Positions 34,302 to 44,108 of a stretch of DNA of 64,000 nucleotides are shown one piece after another (position 1 is the first letter of the stretch; every line of letters starts with the position of its first letter). Under the pieces are notes generated by a model. That model did no database searches, was not told where the DNA came from, and worked only from the letters and a program-made list of their open reading frames with translations. Both the position numbers and the translations under genes were made by a program. The DNA comes from JADGNF01 sp964582085 (GTDB lineage Archaea; Thermoproteota; Bathyarchaeia; Bathyarchaeales; Bathycorpusculaceae), in the NCBI GenBank assembly GCA_964582085.1, contig CAZOPV010000007.1, positions 62,001 to 126,000 of the forward strand. Reading direction: 5' to 3'.

Positions 34302-35663
34302 GTGCGCAAACTATTTGGCAGCTCAGGGGTGCGCAGTTTAGTTAATGTTGCTTTAACACCTCATTTAGTCTCAAACATCGGATCAGCCGTTGCTACGTAC
34401 TCCAAAGCCAAAAAAGCTGTTGTAGCACGTGATACACGTATGTCAGGCTTGATGCTACAGGAAGCATTAGTCGCGGGGTTAACCGCAGCAGGTACCAACG
34501 TATCCATACTTGGAATGATGCCAACTCCTGCTTTGGCCTATTTAACAATGGCACTGAGGGCAGATGTTGGTTTCATGTTAACAGCTTCTCATAACCCACC
34601 AGAATACAACGGCATCAAAATCTTCAGCAGCGATACCTTGTCTTACACCGAGCAAAGCCAAAATTTAGTGGAACAAATAATCGCTAACAACTCATACAAT
34701 TTAGTAGACTGGCAGAATATTGGCAAAACCTCTAACATAGATGTTAGTTACGCCTACATCGAAATGCTCAGACAAGCCGCCAACCTCCAGAAACCTTGGC
34801 ATATAGTGATTGACTCTGGCTGCGGCGCAACTTTTAACGTCGCTCCTGTGGCTCTACAGGCGTTAGGTTGCAAGGTGACTACCCTGAACGCTCAGCCGGA
34901 TGGCTATTTTCCCGCTCGCAAAAGCGAACCCACAGCAGAATCTTTGACAGATTTAGCTATGACAGTTAAGGCTTTGAGTGCTGATTTAGGCGTGGCTTTC
35001 GACGGTGACGGCGACCGCGTAGCATTCATTGATGAAAACGGCGCCTTTACGGATTTTGATCGTGTACTCGCCGCATACACTGCCTATTTATTAAAGAAAC
35101 ACGGCGGTGGTAAAGTTGTGACAACTGTTGAGGCATCTATGTGTATGGAAACGATGGCGGAGAAGTACAAAGGCAAAGTTGTTGAACGAACCAGAGTGGG
35201 CGACATTTACGTTTCGGCAGCCGTCAAGCGTCACGCTGCAGTTTTCGGCGGAGAACCATGTGGAGCTTGGGTACATCCACGTTTTAATTTTTGTCCTGAT
35301 GGTCCATTGTCTGCTGTGCTGTTAATGAAGGCTCTAGAAGAGGAAGACAAAAGTTTGCGTGAGTTTGTAGCTGAAGTTCCACATTATGTGACATTGCGTG
35401 AAAGTATTGCTTGTCCAAACGCCTTGAAATACAAAATCATAACTCACATGGAAAAAGTTGCTACGTCAACGTTTGGTATCGGAGAATTGTCAACTGTTGA
35501 CGGCGTTCGTTTAGCTCTCAAAAACGGCTGGCTGCTGATTCGTGCATCCGGCACTGAACCCCTGATTCGGTTGACAGTCGAGGGCGAATCGTTAAAAGTT
35601 GCACAGGATATAATGAGCAAAGGAATTGAACTAGTAAAAACAAAGATTGGAGATGCCACATGA
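34302..35663 (+). CDS. Phosphohexomutase (phosphoglucosamine/phosphomannomutase family)
   Basis: A 453-residue alpha-D-phosphohexomutase. Active-site phosphoserine loop MLTASHNPPEYNGIKIF near residue 91, metal-binding loop FDGDGDRVAF near 233, sugar-specificity loop GGEPCGAW near 315 and phosphate-binding RASGTEPLIRLTVEG near 408 are all intact. The first codon is GTG. The substrate is probably glucosamine-6-phosphate because the next gene, overlapping by four bases, is GlmU-like. In that case the pair makes UDP-N-acetylglucosamine. Confidence 0.92.
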   Translation: MRKLFGSSGVRSLVNVALTPHLVSNIGSAVATYSKAKKAVVARDTRMSGLMLQEALVAGLTAAGTNVSILGMMPTPALAYLTMALRADVGFMLTASHNPPEYNGIKIFSSDTLSYTEQSQNLVEQIIANNSYNLVDWQNIGKTSNIDVSYAYIEMLRQAANLQKPWHIVIDSGCGATFNVAPVALQALGCKVTTLNAQPDGYFPARKSEPTAESLTDLAMTVKALSADLGVAFDGDGDRVAFIDENGAFTDFDRVLAAYTAYLLKKHGGGKVVTTVEASMCMETMAEKYKGKVVERTRVGDIYVSAAVKRHAAVFGGEPCGAWVHPRFNFCPDGPLSAVLLMKALEEEDKSLREFVAEVPHYVTLRESIACPNALKYKIITHMEKVATSTFGIGELSTVDGVRLALKNGWLLIRASGTEPLIRLTVEGESLKVAQDIMSKGIELVKTKIGDAT

Positions 35664-36985
35664 AAGCTGTGCTGTTAGCTGCAGGTGAAGGCGTACGACT
35701 TCTGCCAATAACGGCAACTCGACCTAAACATCTAATCCGAGTTGGCGGAAAGCCGATACTGCAGCACTGTCTGGAAGCTTTGAAATTTTGCGGTATAACG
35801 GAAGCCGTGATTGTTACTCATTACATGAGCGACGCAATTCGTAACTACTTCGGTGATGGCGCAAAATTCGGTTTTAAAATTGACTACGTAGAGCAATCCG
35901 AAGTTATGGGTACAGGCAACGCCGTGAGTGTTACAGAGCCACACATAAAAGACGATTTTGTGGTGGTTTACGCCGACCTCCTTTTCGGGCGACAAACACT
36001 GCAAGCTGTAATGGACAACTACTACCAACAGCAAAAACCTGACGCCGTTATGGCAACCGTTCCTGTTGATAAACCTGAAAGCTACGGCATAATCGAGTTA
36101 GACAAAAAAAATCACGTCAAACGAGTGGTCGAAAAGCCCAACCGCAAAGAAGCTCCCTCGAACTTGGCAAACGCAGGTATTTACATTTTCAACAGGGAAA
36201 TTTTCGCTGTGCTTCAAAAGATCAAAAAGTCAGTTCGCGGAGAATATGAACTCACCGACGCAGTTACCCTCATGATTAAAGACAAAAAAACCGTTCTAGC
36301 AACTAAACTTTCAAAGGATGACTGGTTTGATATTGGACGCCCTTGTGATTTGTTAGACGCAAACGCTTGGGCTCTGAAACGAATGGAACATAAGGTTTTG
36401 GGCAAAATAGAGGAAGGCGCACATTTGCTGGGTCCTGTAACGGTGGCTGAAACCGCACGGATTCGTTCAGGCGCTTACGTTGAAGGTCCTTGTTTTATAG
36501 ATGAAGACGCAGACATTGGTCCAAACTGCTTCATACGACCGTACACCAGCATAGGTAAAAACTCCCGGGTAGGCAATGCTTGCGAGGTTAAAAACAGCGT
36601 GATTATGGATGGAACCCACGTGGGGCATCTGTCTTATGTAGGCGACAGCATTTTATGCGAAAAATGCAATTTAGGCGCAGGTACAATAACAGCCAACCTT
36701 CGCTTTGATGATTGCAACGTAAAGATGATGATTAAAGGCCAGTTAGTAGATACAGGACGCCGAAAGCTGGGCGCCATACTTGGCGACAATGTTAAAACTG
36801 GCGTTAATTCAATATTGATGCCTGGCATCAAAGTCGGCATCAACTGCTGGATTGGTCCGAACGTTATGGTTGAACGCGACTTAGCAGCCGATACTTCGTT
36901 GATTTTGAAGCAGAACTACGATAAAAAAGAAACAAGAATAAGTAATAGTGCTGCAGGAGAATTTGGTGAGTCTGCATATAAATGA
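35660..36985 (+). CDS. glmU: GlmU-like bifunctional sugar nucleotidylyltransferase/acetyltransferase
   Basis: A 441-residue protein. Residues 1-230 are a nucleotidyltransferase (MKAVLLAAGEGVRLLPITAT, the GxGxRxxPxT loop, then KPILQHCLEAL and VVYADLLFG). Residues 250-420 are a left-handed beta-helix of hexapeptide repeats (IRSGAYVEGPCFIDEDADIG, NLGAGTITANLRFDD), the acetyltransferase half. Archaeal homologues make UDP-GlcNAc from glucosamine-1-phosphate. It overlaps the phosphohexomutase by four bases. UDP-GlcNAc would feed the glycosylation of S-layer and pilus proteins. Glucose-1-phosphate thymidylyltransferase activity cannot be excluded. Confidence 0.85.
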   Translation: MKAVLLAAGEGVRLLPITATRPKHLIRVGGKPILQHCLEALKFCGITEAVIVTHYMSDAIRNYFGDGAKFGFKIDYVEQSEVMGTGNAVSVTEPHIKDDFVVVYADLLFGRQTLQAVMDNYYQQQKPDAVMATVPVDKPESYGIIELDKKNHVKRVVEKPNRKEAPSNLANAGIYIFNREIFAVLQKIKKSVRGEYELTDAVTLMIKDKKTVLATKLSKDDWFDIGRPCDLLDANAWALKRMEHKVLGKIEEGAHLLGPVTVAETARIRSGAYVEGPCFIDEDADIGPNCFIRPYTSIGKNSRVGNACEVKNSVIMDGTHVGHLSYVGDSILCEKCNLGAGTITANLRFDDCNVKMMIKGQLVDTGRRKLGAILGDNVKTGVNSILMPGIKVGINCWIGPNVMVERDLAADTSLILKQNYDKKETRISNSAAGEFGESAYK

Positions 36986-37140
36986 CAGCAAGTTTAGTTT
37001 AGCGATAACTGCTTATTGGCACCGATCTAAATAGCTCTCGTTGAGTAAACGGCTACGGCGTAGTAGACATTTAAACCTCTTTGACATTTTTACGTTCAAT
37101 TCAGGCTTATAACGTAAACGTGGTATCCATTATCTCTGAT

Positions 37141-38166
37141 TTAGTTGATTGTGACAATATTGGGTTGTAAATCCCCTGCTATTCCCAGACCTTTTGCCTC
37201 TCTAACTTGAAGCATACAGTCAACGCCTGAAGCTTCGTTGAGGCTTTTGTAATCCGCCATGGAAAGAAACGCAGCATCAATAGAGACAGGAGAATCACTG
37301 GCGAATATGCCAATGTCTTTCATCATTATTTCTCCTGGATTAGGCAGACAATCACAGTAGCGCGCGATATCCTTCGCGAAACTCAAATATGAAACCTTGC
37401 CTTCCTTGAACGTGGAAAGAACGCCGTAGGCAGCTGATGCAAGGGCGCAACTCAGGTTTTCTTTACAAACAAATTTTATGGCTTGCATTGGACAAGCTTC
37501 AATACAAAGCGGGCACCGCATGCACAGCGGTGAGGTGTTCCGGGCTTTTCCCTCGATTATTTCGGGTAAATGCATTTCACAGGTTTCTTTGCATACACCA
37601 CATCCAGTACACTTCGAATGGTCAATTTCTAAGCCTACCACACGGTGCTGGCGAAGTTTACCCAAATGGGACGTGCAGCCCATACCGAGATTTTTTATTG
37701 CACCGCCAAACCCGCTGAGCTCGTGCCCTTTATTATGGGAGATGACTATCATGGCATCTGCTTCAGCTATGGCTCCTGAAACTTCAATTTCACCCAAGAT
37801 GCCTTTGGTCTTCACAACGCGATAATTTTCACTTTTGAGCCCATCCGCAACAATAAAAGGCGCCATGTTAAAGCCATTGGTGAGCGCTGTCATCATATGG
37901 TCATAAGCGTTGTGTCTCTGAGCGCGATAATATGTGTTGGAGTCTGTGAGGAAAGGTTTCCCTCCCACTTCTTTGACTTTGCGAACTACTTCATGCACAA
38001 AGAACGGTTGTACATAGAATGGGTTTCCCAATTCGCCGACGTGAAGTTTTATGGCGACGAGATCACCTTTCTCTATGACATCAAATGTACCTGCCGTATC
38101 GCAGAGTTGCTCAGTTTTTTGAAGGAGATTATTCGAGGTGTTCCATGGAACAAAATACACTGTCAT
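37141..38166 (-). CDS. DUF362 protein with two [4Fe-4S] clusters
   Basis: A 341-residue protein of the DUF362/ferredoxin family. Residues 1-185 carry the DUF362 core (MTVYFVPWNTSNNLL, KLHVGELGNPFYVQP, FLTDSNTYYRAQRHNAYDHM); the ferredoxin part is CTGCGVCKETC near 193 and CMRCPLCIEACP near 219. The frame could start 27 residues earlier at 38247, but GGAGA about nine bases before the ATG at 38166 supports the shorter form. DUF362 members are found with redox and corrinoid pathways, but no function is assigned. It stands alone. Confidence 0.82.
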   Translation of the reverse strand: MTVYFVPWNTSNNLLQKTEQLCDTAGTFDVIEKGDLVAIKLHVGELGNPFYVQPFFVHEVVRKVKEVGGKPFLTDSNTYYRAQRHNAYDHMMTALTNGFNMAPFIVADGLKSENYRVVKTKGILGEIEVSGAIAEADAMIVISHNKGHELSGFGGAIKNLGMGCTSHLGKLRQHRVVGLEIDHSKCTGCGVCKETCEMHLPEIIEGKARNTSPLCMRCPLCIEACPMQAIKFVCKENLSCALASAAYGVLSTFKEGKVSYLSFAKDIARYCDCLPNPGEIMMKDIGIFASDSPVSIDAAFLSMADYKSLNEASGVDCMLQVREAKGLGIAGDLQPNIVTIN

Positions 38167-38356
38167 GCTGGTTGTCTCCAAAGTGAATTTTCTATGAATA
38201 CTGTGGAAGCATTTAAAGACTTTTAACTCTTCAGTTTCGTCTTTCATCTTAGTTTGTGTTTTTTAAGTGATAACTGACTTTTCAACGCCATTTTTTTTAA
38301 ATAACAATATAAATAGTTGAATTGCACATTCCTTCAGATTAGATGGAGGTTAAAAT

Positions 38357-38779
38357 GTGTCCTTAGCGCAAAGAAAATTCTTCACAGAAGTTGCAGCGCT
38401 GGCTGATAAACATGTAACAGTTGTAACCACGGCAGGTAAAAAATTCACAGGTACACTTCTAGGCATTAACCCTGATAATCTAAGCCTCGTTATTGCGGAA
38501 GCAAAAGATGAAACCGCCCAAGTTTCACATCGTCTGTTTCTTAACGGTAGTGTCGTGGCTCAAATCTCCAGCACAGAAAAACCTTTTGACCTCGCGGCGT
38601 TAGCTTCAAGACTTGAAAAAGTCTTTCCAACAATGGTGAAACTATACGAGGATAAAGGTTTCATCTGGGTCATGGATAAAGTGAAGCTTACCGAACGTGG
38701 TGTTGTAGAAGGTTCTGGTCCCGCAGCTGAACGTGTTCAACGAGTTTACGAACAATTCATGAGCGAAACCAAAGCTTAA
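38357..38779 (+). CDS. Lsm protein of SmAP3 type
   Basis: A 140-residue protein from GTG, behind GGAGGT at 38345-38350. Residues 1-75 are an Sm fold: LADKHVTVVTTAGKKFTGTL and LGINPDNLSLVIAEAKDETA (Sm1), FLNGSVVAQISSTEK (Sm2). The extra C-terminal alpha/beta domain (LEKVFPTMVKLYEDKGFIWV) is the feature of crenarchaeal SmAP3. It would form a ring that binds RNA. TATA-like TTTTTTAAATAACAATATAAATAG lies about 35 bases upstream (seen as TTTTAAATAACA). It is convergent with the PAC2 gene, overlapping its stop by four bases. Confidence 0.82.
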   Translation: MSLAQRKFFTEVAALADKHVTVVTTAGKKFTGTLLGINPDNLSLVIAEAKDETAQVSHRLFLNGSVVAQISSTEKPFDLAALASRLEKVFPTMVKLYEDKGFIWVMDKVKLTERGVVEGSGPAAERVQRVYEQFMSETKA

Positions 38780-39528
38780 ATGAACCAGCGCAGTGCTTGT
38801 TCTTCTTTTTTCTTTTCTTCCTGTATGTTTCTGACTAAGCCGAAAGACTCCAGTTGTTTTTTGGTTTGCTCAGCCGCAGGCTCCACACGGGTCAAATCTA
38901 CATTTAGATTTAAGAATTTGTTAAGCAGAATTAACGCTTGTTTTGTGGCAGCAGCGTCAGGATACATACCTAAAGTGTCTACCAGTAAAGCAAACCCTTT
39001 AATTCCCCTTATTCTGCTGATACCTATTATTATGCCTGCGATGCCGAAAATATGACCCACCATAATTTTGGTTCCCAAATCCAAAACTTCCTTTAATGTT
39101 GCTTGGTCCGTGGCTGCACTGTAGACTGCAGGTATGCTGTCCACTTTTTCTTTTTTAAAGCCGCCGATGCTAATTATAAGTCTACATCCCAGTTCCTCAA
39201 CAAGGTCTAAAACTTTTCCTACTAACTCGTACTGACCTATGGTGGTGAGAGCTTGGGTGTTGCCGTGCCAAATGATTAGGTCGCGTCCTCCATCTTCCCG
39301 TTTAACGTAGTAGAGCTCGTTTATAGGTGACCGCGCAGTACCCACGCCGGTTATAACAGCGAAATCTTGGAAACTGGCAGATATGATTTCGGCGAATTTC
39401 ACGGCTTTTAACTCATTTATTAGGTGTAGTGCAGCTATGTTGGCGACAAAGCCTATTCCTGGTAGCCCCTCAATGAGAACGGGGTTGTTAAGTTGGGGTT
39501 TTTCGTAGATTTGAATTTTGCAGCCCAC
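38776..39528 (-). CDS. PAC2-family proteasome assembly chaperone-like protein
   Basis: A 250-residue PAC2/PbaB-type protein: LIEGLPGIGFVANIAALHLI near residue 18 is the family hallmark, followed by GRDLIIWHGNTQALTTIGQY near 82 and IGGFKKEKVDSIPAVYSAAT near 122. The C-terminus ends in RWFI, which fits the HbYX pattern (hydrophobic, Tyr/Phe, any) used to dock on the proteasome alpha ring, as in archaeal PbaB. It converges on the Lsm gene. The proteasome link is inference from the family and this tail. Confidence 0.85.
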   Translation of the reverse strand: MGCKIQIYEKPQLNNPVLIEGLPGIGFVANIAALHLINELKAVKFAEIISASFQDFAVITGVGTARSPINELYYVKREDGGRDLIIWHGNTQALTTIGQYELVGKVLDLVEELGCRLIISIGGFKKEKVDSIPAVYSAATDQATLKEVLDLGTKIMVGHIFGIAGIIIGISRIRGIKGFALLVDTLGMYPDAAATKQALILLNKFLNLNVDLTRVEPAAEQTKKQLESFGLVRNIQEEKKKEEQALRWFI

Positions 39529-39596
39529 GGTGATTCACCTGATATCTGGGGTATTAGTGAAGTCCTCTTGATATAAGCATGACTAATTTCAAAAAA

Positions 39597-40241
39597 CTAA
39601 ATCACGTCCATGTGGACTTTAAGAAAAGACATGTTTTTCTGAACTATCTTTTCTTTGACCTCTATTTTAAAAGAACGTGAATATAGTGGACTTTGAGTGA
39701 CTATTGTGTGGAATTCCCCATTCTCTCCCAGCGGGTCTACACCCTGGGTTTCCGAAAGGAATTTTTTTGCTGTCTGGTTGCTAAGAGTGAAGCCTAACCA
39801 TTCTTCGCCCATTCTTTCAGTGTCTACACCTATTATGGTTGCTTTAAATGAGTTTGATTTTCCAAACATTTCTTTGAACAGCTCTAACGTATTCCTTTTC
39901 CACAACGGCTCAAGCAACTTTATGTTGCCTGCGCGTTTACATCTTTCAGTTAACCACCTTACGTGTTGTTCAACGTTTATGTCGCCTGCCACAAGCGCAT
40001 CAGCTTTTAGGCCACGAAGCGCAGAGACAAGCACTTCCCCTTCTTCATCTAGATTCAGAACGGTTAATGGTCTGTTCATGACTCTAGCAAGTGTTCGCAC
40101 GGATTCGTAATTTACCGCGTGCGGCGAGGCAAAACTGGGAATCTCATAAATCAAGTGTTCAACTTGGATCCCCTCATTTTGGACTGTTTGTATTGAGAAA
40201 ACCGATTCTTTCCCGCCTGAGAATAAGCATACCGCTTTCAC
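39597..40241 (-). CDS. dph6: Diphthine-ammonia ligase, Dph6 type
   Basis: A 214-residue PP-loop ATPase. The N-terminal KAVCLFSGGKESVFSI holds the SGGK(D/E)S loop, GLKADALVAGDIN near 88 and the conserved LLEPLWKRNTLELFKEM near 120 follow, and VDPLGENGEFHTIV near 185 is the Dph6 signature. The enzyme amidates diphthine on EF-2; EF-2 in this window keeps the target His. An earlier GTG (40250) gives three more residues, but AAGGAG at 40250-40255 lies eight bases before the GTG at 40241, so the shorter form is chosen. Confidence 0.85.
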   Translation of the reverse strand: MKAVCLFSGGKESVFSIQTVQNEGIQVEHLIYEIPSFASPHAVNYESVRTLARVMNRPLTVLNLDEEGEVLVSALRGLKADALVAGDINVEQHVRWLTERCKRAGNIKLLEPLWKRNTLELFKEMFGKSNSFKATIIGVDTERMGEEWLGFTLSNQTAKKFLSETQGVDPLGENGEFHTIVTQSPLYSRSFKIEVKEKIVQKNMSFLKVHMDVI

Positions 40242-40458
40242 TTCAAACACTCCTTGCTTTGGTATTTCAGTAATGAGTAAATAAATAGCTGGCGATTGCC
40301 TATGTGATATATGACCCTTTTTTCATCTCAGTTTTGATAACATCATATTAAGTAGAGAGTAGGTTTTTTCCTGCACCAGTACAAAACAAACAACAAAATC
40401 TGAACAAAAAATAGATACTGTTTTCTACAAGCACAACAACACAATCAATAGATTCACA

Positions 40459-42087
40459 ATGAGCTTCGAAGTCAAAGAAAAAGACCTGCTCGCAAGAATA
40501 GGCAAACTCAAAACCAAAACTGCCACGGTAGAAACTCCTCTCCTCTTCCCGGTAATAAACCCCAGCATCCAACCCATATCTACGCCACGCCTAAAAGAGC
40601 ACTTTGGCTTCGAAGCAATTATAACAAACGCCTATATTCTTTACAAACGCTACAAAAACCAGCCTGTAGACCAAACCTTACACAAATTCCTAAATTTCAA
40701 CGGCGCAATCATGACCGACTCAGGTGCCTACCAAATACTTGTCTACGGAAATGTCGCAGTCAACCAAGCACAAATCGTCAATTACCAAGAGCAAATCAAC
40801 AGCGACATAGCCACCATACTCGACATCCCCACAGGATGGCACGTCAAAAAAGAACAAGCTGAACAAACAGTTGCAGAAACCCTCAAACGCGCCAAAGCTT
40901 TCTTCAAACAAAAAACCAGAAACGACATCCTCTGGGTCGGACCAGTTCAAGGTGGCAAATACCTAGACCTCGTTGCAAAATCCGCCCAAACTATGAGAAA
41001 ACTCCCATTCCCAATTCACGCACTAGGTAGCCCAACAGAGGTTATGGAAAGCTACCGCTATGACGTCTTAGTAGATATGATAATGACCGCAAAAATGAAC
41101 CTCCCCCCAGACCGCCCCCTCCACCTTTTCGGCGCAGGACATCCACACATGATGGCGTTGGCAACAGCCATAGGTTGTGACCTATTTGACTCGGCAGCAT
41201 ATGCCCTGTACGCCCGAGAAAACCGCTACATGACCGAAAACGGCACTTGGAAACTTGACGAACTGACCTACTTCCCCTGTCAATGCCCAAAATGTGCAAA
41301 TTCAACTCCCAAAACAGTTCTGGAGTTGCCCAAAAAAGAAAAAGAAATCTTCTTGGCTGAACACAATCTACACGTCTGCGTAGCAGAACTAAAACGCATC
41401 AAACAAGCTATCCGCGACGGCAGACTCTGGGAACACGTAGAAATGAGAGCCCACGCCCATCCCGCGCTGTTATCAGCGTTTAAGCGGGTTAAAAACTACA
41501 AAGCCTTCATAGAAAAATACAGTCCAACAACCAAACCCAGCGGCCTCTTCTTCTTTGATGCCATCGGATTATCACGCCCCGAAGTAATCCGCCACGAAAA
41601 ACGCCTCCGAGAAAACTACTTACCACCTGAAAACGCAAAAATTCTTCTGCTGACACCACAAACGCGAACTAAGCCATTTCATAAGGCAGTAGAATTCAAA
41701 AAAATTCGCCAAGTCATAGCCAGAGTCGAACAGAATTCATTCGACAGTAAAGTGCATGTGTGCTTCTATGTTGCGCCCTTTGGGGTGGTTCCAATCGAAT
41801 TGACTGAAGTTTATCCACTCTCACAGCATGAAACGGCAATGCCTCTGGATTACGAGACCACCAATCATGTTGCCAGTCAGGTTTCCCATTACATAGAATG
41901 CGCTAATTATCAATCCGTGATACTAATCAACGACTCCGAAAACTGGGAAAACGCCATCCAGAAAGCCTGTAAAACCGCCTGCAAAAACAAAGGCATACCC
42001 TTTGCCTCAATTAAGGCTAAACTGTTTGATAGAAAAGACATTTTAACTCCATTGGAGAAAATTCTGAAGACTAACCTGAGCGAATAA
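40459..42087 (+). CDS. tgtA: Archaeosine tRNA-guanine transglycosylase
   Basis: A 542-residue TGT that exchanges guanine-15 in tRNA for preQ0 on the way to archaeosine. Catalytic Asp in IMTDSGAYQILVYGN near 85-90; WVGPVQGGKYLDLV near 160; second Asp region DLFDSAAYALYA near 248; zinc ligands CQCPKCANSTP near 275-285 with a following His. After the barrel come the archaeal C1/C2 domains, while a typical C-terminal PUA seems short or missing (family length about 580). The first half of the coding strand is unusually A/C rich. A PHP gene follows after two bases. Confidence 0.92.
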   Translation: MSFEVKEKDLLARIGKLKTKTATVETPLLFPVINPSIQPISTPRLKEHFGFEAIITNAYILYKRYKNQPVDQTLHKFLNFNGAIMTDSGAYQILVYGNVAVNQAQIVNYQEQINSDIATILDIPTGWHVKKEQAEQTVAETLKRAKAFFKQKTRNDILWVGPVQGGKYLDLVAKSAQTMRKLPFPIHALGSPTEVMESYRYDVLVDMIMTAKMNLPPDRPLHLFGAGHPHMMALATAIGCDLFDSAAYALYARENRYMTENGTWKLDELTYFPCQCPKCANSTPKTVLELPKKEKEIFLAEHNLHVCVAELKRIKQAIRDGRLWEHVEMRAHAHPALLSAFKRVKNYKAFIEKYSPTTKPSGLFFFDAIGLSRPEVIRHEKRLRENYLPPENAKILLLTPQTRTKPFHKAVEFKKIRQVIARVEQNSFDSKVHVCFYVAPFGVVPIELTEVYPLSQHETAMPLDYETTNHVASQVSHYIECANYQSVILINDSENWENAIQKACKTACKNKGIPFASIKAKLFDRKDILTPLEKILKTNLSE

Positions 42088-42089
42088 CC

Positions 42090-42695
42090 TTGATACGGGC
42101 AGATCTACATATCCATACCATATTTTCTGACGACTCCAAAACCACTCCAAAAGATCTAGTTGAAAAACTCGTCGCCCACCCAACCGTAAAAGTAGCTGCT
42201 GTAACCGACCATGACTCTGTTGAAGGCATAGAAGTCGTGCGTCGACTCGCTAAACCATATCCTGATATTTTGATAATCCCAGGAGTCGAAATCAGCACAC
42301 CCGAAGGCGACATAATAGTTTTAGGCACAGAAACGCTCCCACCCAAACCGTGGACGATACAAAACGTGGTCGAATTCGCCAAAGACCGCGCCTACGTCAG
42401 CATAGCAGCCCACCCTTTCCGTGAATGGGGCCTTGGCGAGTTGACACTAAACAGTAACGTAGACGCCATCGAAGTTCTCAACGGCGCGTCTTCTGCACAA
42501 GCTAACAAACGAGCCGCAGAACTTGCAAAGTCCATGAATGTGCCCGGCGTTGCTGGCAGCGATTCACACCAACCCTCAGAACTCTACAGCGTATACACTG
42601 AAATCCAAGCTTCTATGAAATTAGACGAAATTTTGAAAGCTATACGGAAGGGGCTTGTTGCTGTTTCACAAACTGAAAAGTCAATACATTTTTAA
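42090..42695 (+). CDS. PHP-domain phosphoesterase
   Basis: A 201-residue PHP metal hydrolase, read from TTG. Metal ligands: RADLHIHTIFSDDSKTTP (HxH) at 3-20, AAVTDHDSVEG (DHD) near 40, GVEIS near 68, AHPFREWG near 110 and AGSDSHQ (DxH) near 150. These match the single-domain PHP family of DNA-polymerase-associated and histidinol-phosphatase-like enzymes; the substrate is not known, perhaps a nucleotide or sugar phosphate. It starts two bases after the TGT stop, suggesting co-transcription. Confidence 0.85.
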   Translation: MIRADLHIHTIFSDDSKTTPKDLVEKLVAHPTVKVAAVTDHDSVEGIEVVRRLAKPYPDILIIPGVEISTPEGDIIVLGTETLPPKPWTIQNVVEFAKDRAYVSIAAHPFREWGLGELTLNSNVDAIEVLNGASSAQANKRAAELAKSMNVPGVAGSDSHQPSELYSVYTEIQASMKLDEILKAIRKGLVAVSQTEKSIHF

Positions 42696-42748
42696 AAGAG
42701 CTCTCTCCATGATTTAATCGATACTTCAAAAGTAAGGATTGAACCTGA

Positions 42749-44005
42749 TTGCGGATTGAATTTTTAGGTGGAGCACGCGAAGTCGGCAGAATCGGCATAA
42801 CAGTGAAAACTGCGAAAACCCAGTATCTTTTAGATTACGGTGTAATGCTAGAGCGCCAACCAGGTTTCCCTATGCATGTTCCACCTAAAGATGTTGACGC
42901 TATCATTCTCACACACAGTCACCTTGACCACTCAGGAGCAGTTCCCATTTTTTACATAGAAGGCAAAAGACCACTTTACACCAACAAACTCAATTTAGAG
43001 TTGACCCAACTTCTTATTCAAGATTTCATTCACCTTTCAGGCTACTATCTGCCTTTTGAGTACCTCGAATTGAAAACGATGATGCGTTGCAACAAGCATG
43101 TTGACTATGGAGTATCTGAAAAAGTCGGCGACATGGAATTTCAGTTGTTGAACGCGGGGCACACCCCTGGTAGCTCCTCAGTACTCGTAGAGGGAGATGG
43201 CAAAAAAATTCTCTTCACAGGCGACTTCAATACAGAAGATAGTAAACTACTTGCTGGCGCAAAAATTGACTTCGAAGACTTGGACGCGGTTATAATCGAA
43301 AGCACTTATGCTAACGAAGACCATACCCCCCGTCTTGAATTAGAGAAACAGTTTGTTGACGCATGCACCGACGTTATAGATAAAGGCGGAGTTGTGTTGT
43401 TGCCTGCCTTTGGCGTGGGCAGAGCTCAGGAAATTGCGACAGTTCTGCACGCCCACCATTTTGAACATCCCATTATTTTAGATGGAATGGCGCGAGAGGC
43501 AAGCCGCATTATATTAAATGGGAAAGATTTTCTCCGTGACCCAAAACTCTTTGTGGACACTATGCACTCTGTTGAGTGGGTTGAAGGGTGGCGTGACCGC
43601 CGCCGAGCCATCAGGACACCCAGCGTCATAGTATCGCCTGCTGGGATGCTGAAAGGTGGGCCTTCACAGTTTTACATTTCCAAGGTGGGCAAAAAAGCTA
43701 ACAACGCTGTTTTCCTTGTTAGTTACCAGATTCCAGGAACCCCTGGACGCGAGCTTTTAGAAAAAGGCGTATGCACGATTGATGGAAAAATACGCAAAAT
43801 TAAGGCAACAGTAAGACACTTTGATTTTTCTAGCCACTGTGGGGCAACACAGCTCAAAGAGGTTTTGAGAAAGCTGGGCGACACGCCAAAAGTTTTTACA
43901 GTCCACGGTGATGAAGGTAACTGTGAACGTTTGGCAGCTTGGGCTAAATCTGAACTGGGTGTAGAGGCGGTTGCTCCTCGAACAGGAGACTCCTTTGAAA
44001 TATAA
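42749..44005 (+). CDS. Beta-CASP metallo-beta-lactamase RNase (aCPSF2-like)
   Basis: A 418-residue RNase of the CPSF73/RNase J superfamily, 5' or endonucleolytic in RNA decay. Zinc motif LTHSHLDHSGAVP near residue 52, LLNAGHTPGSSS near 135, FTGDFNTEDS near 157, beta-CASP motifs IESTYAN (A), a helical insert, GGVVLLPAFGVGRAQEI and SSHCGATQLKEVLR, with final HGDEGNCERLA (motif C). No N-terminal KH domains, so it is the short aCPSF2-type rather than aCPSF1. The start is TTG. It is probably monocistronic, 53 bases after the PHP gene. Confidence 0.9.
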   Translation: MRIEFLGGAREVGRIGITVKTAKTQYLLDYGVMLERQPGFPMHVPPKDVDAIILTHSHLDHSGAVPIFYIEGKRPLYTNKLNLELTQLLIQDFIHLSGYYLPFEYLELKTMMRCNKHVDYGVSEKVGDMEFQLLNAGHTPGSSSVLVEGDGKKILFTGDFNTEDSKLLAGAKIDFEDLDAVIIESTYANEDHTPRLELEKQFVDACTDVIDKGGVVLLPAFGVGRAQEIATVLHAHHFEHPIILDGMAREASRIILNGKDFLRDPKLFVDTMHSVEWVEGWRDRRRAIRTPSVIVSPAGMLKGGPSQFYISKVGKKANNAVFLVSYQIPGTPGRELLEKGVCTIDGKIRKIKATVRHFDFSSHCGATQLKEVLRKLGDTPKVFTVHGDEGNCERLAAWAKSELGVEAVAPRTGDSFEI

Positions 44006-44108
44006 AAGTGGAGCACCGCTGCAGATTTTTCCCTTTTCTTTCTCAAGACCAGTCTATGCCAATTTTGCGGGGTTGGCATATGCATAAATAGCGTTTCTCC
44101 TTCTATAA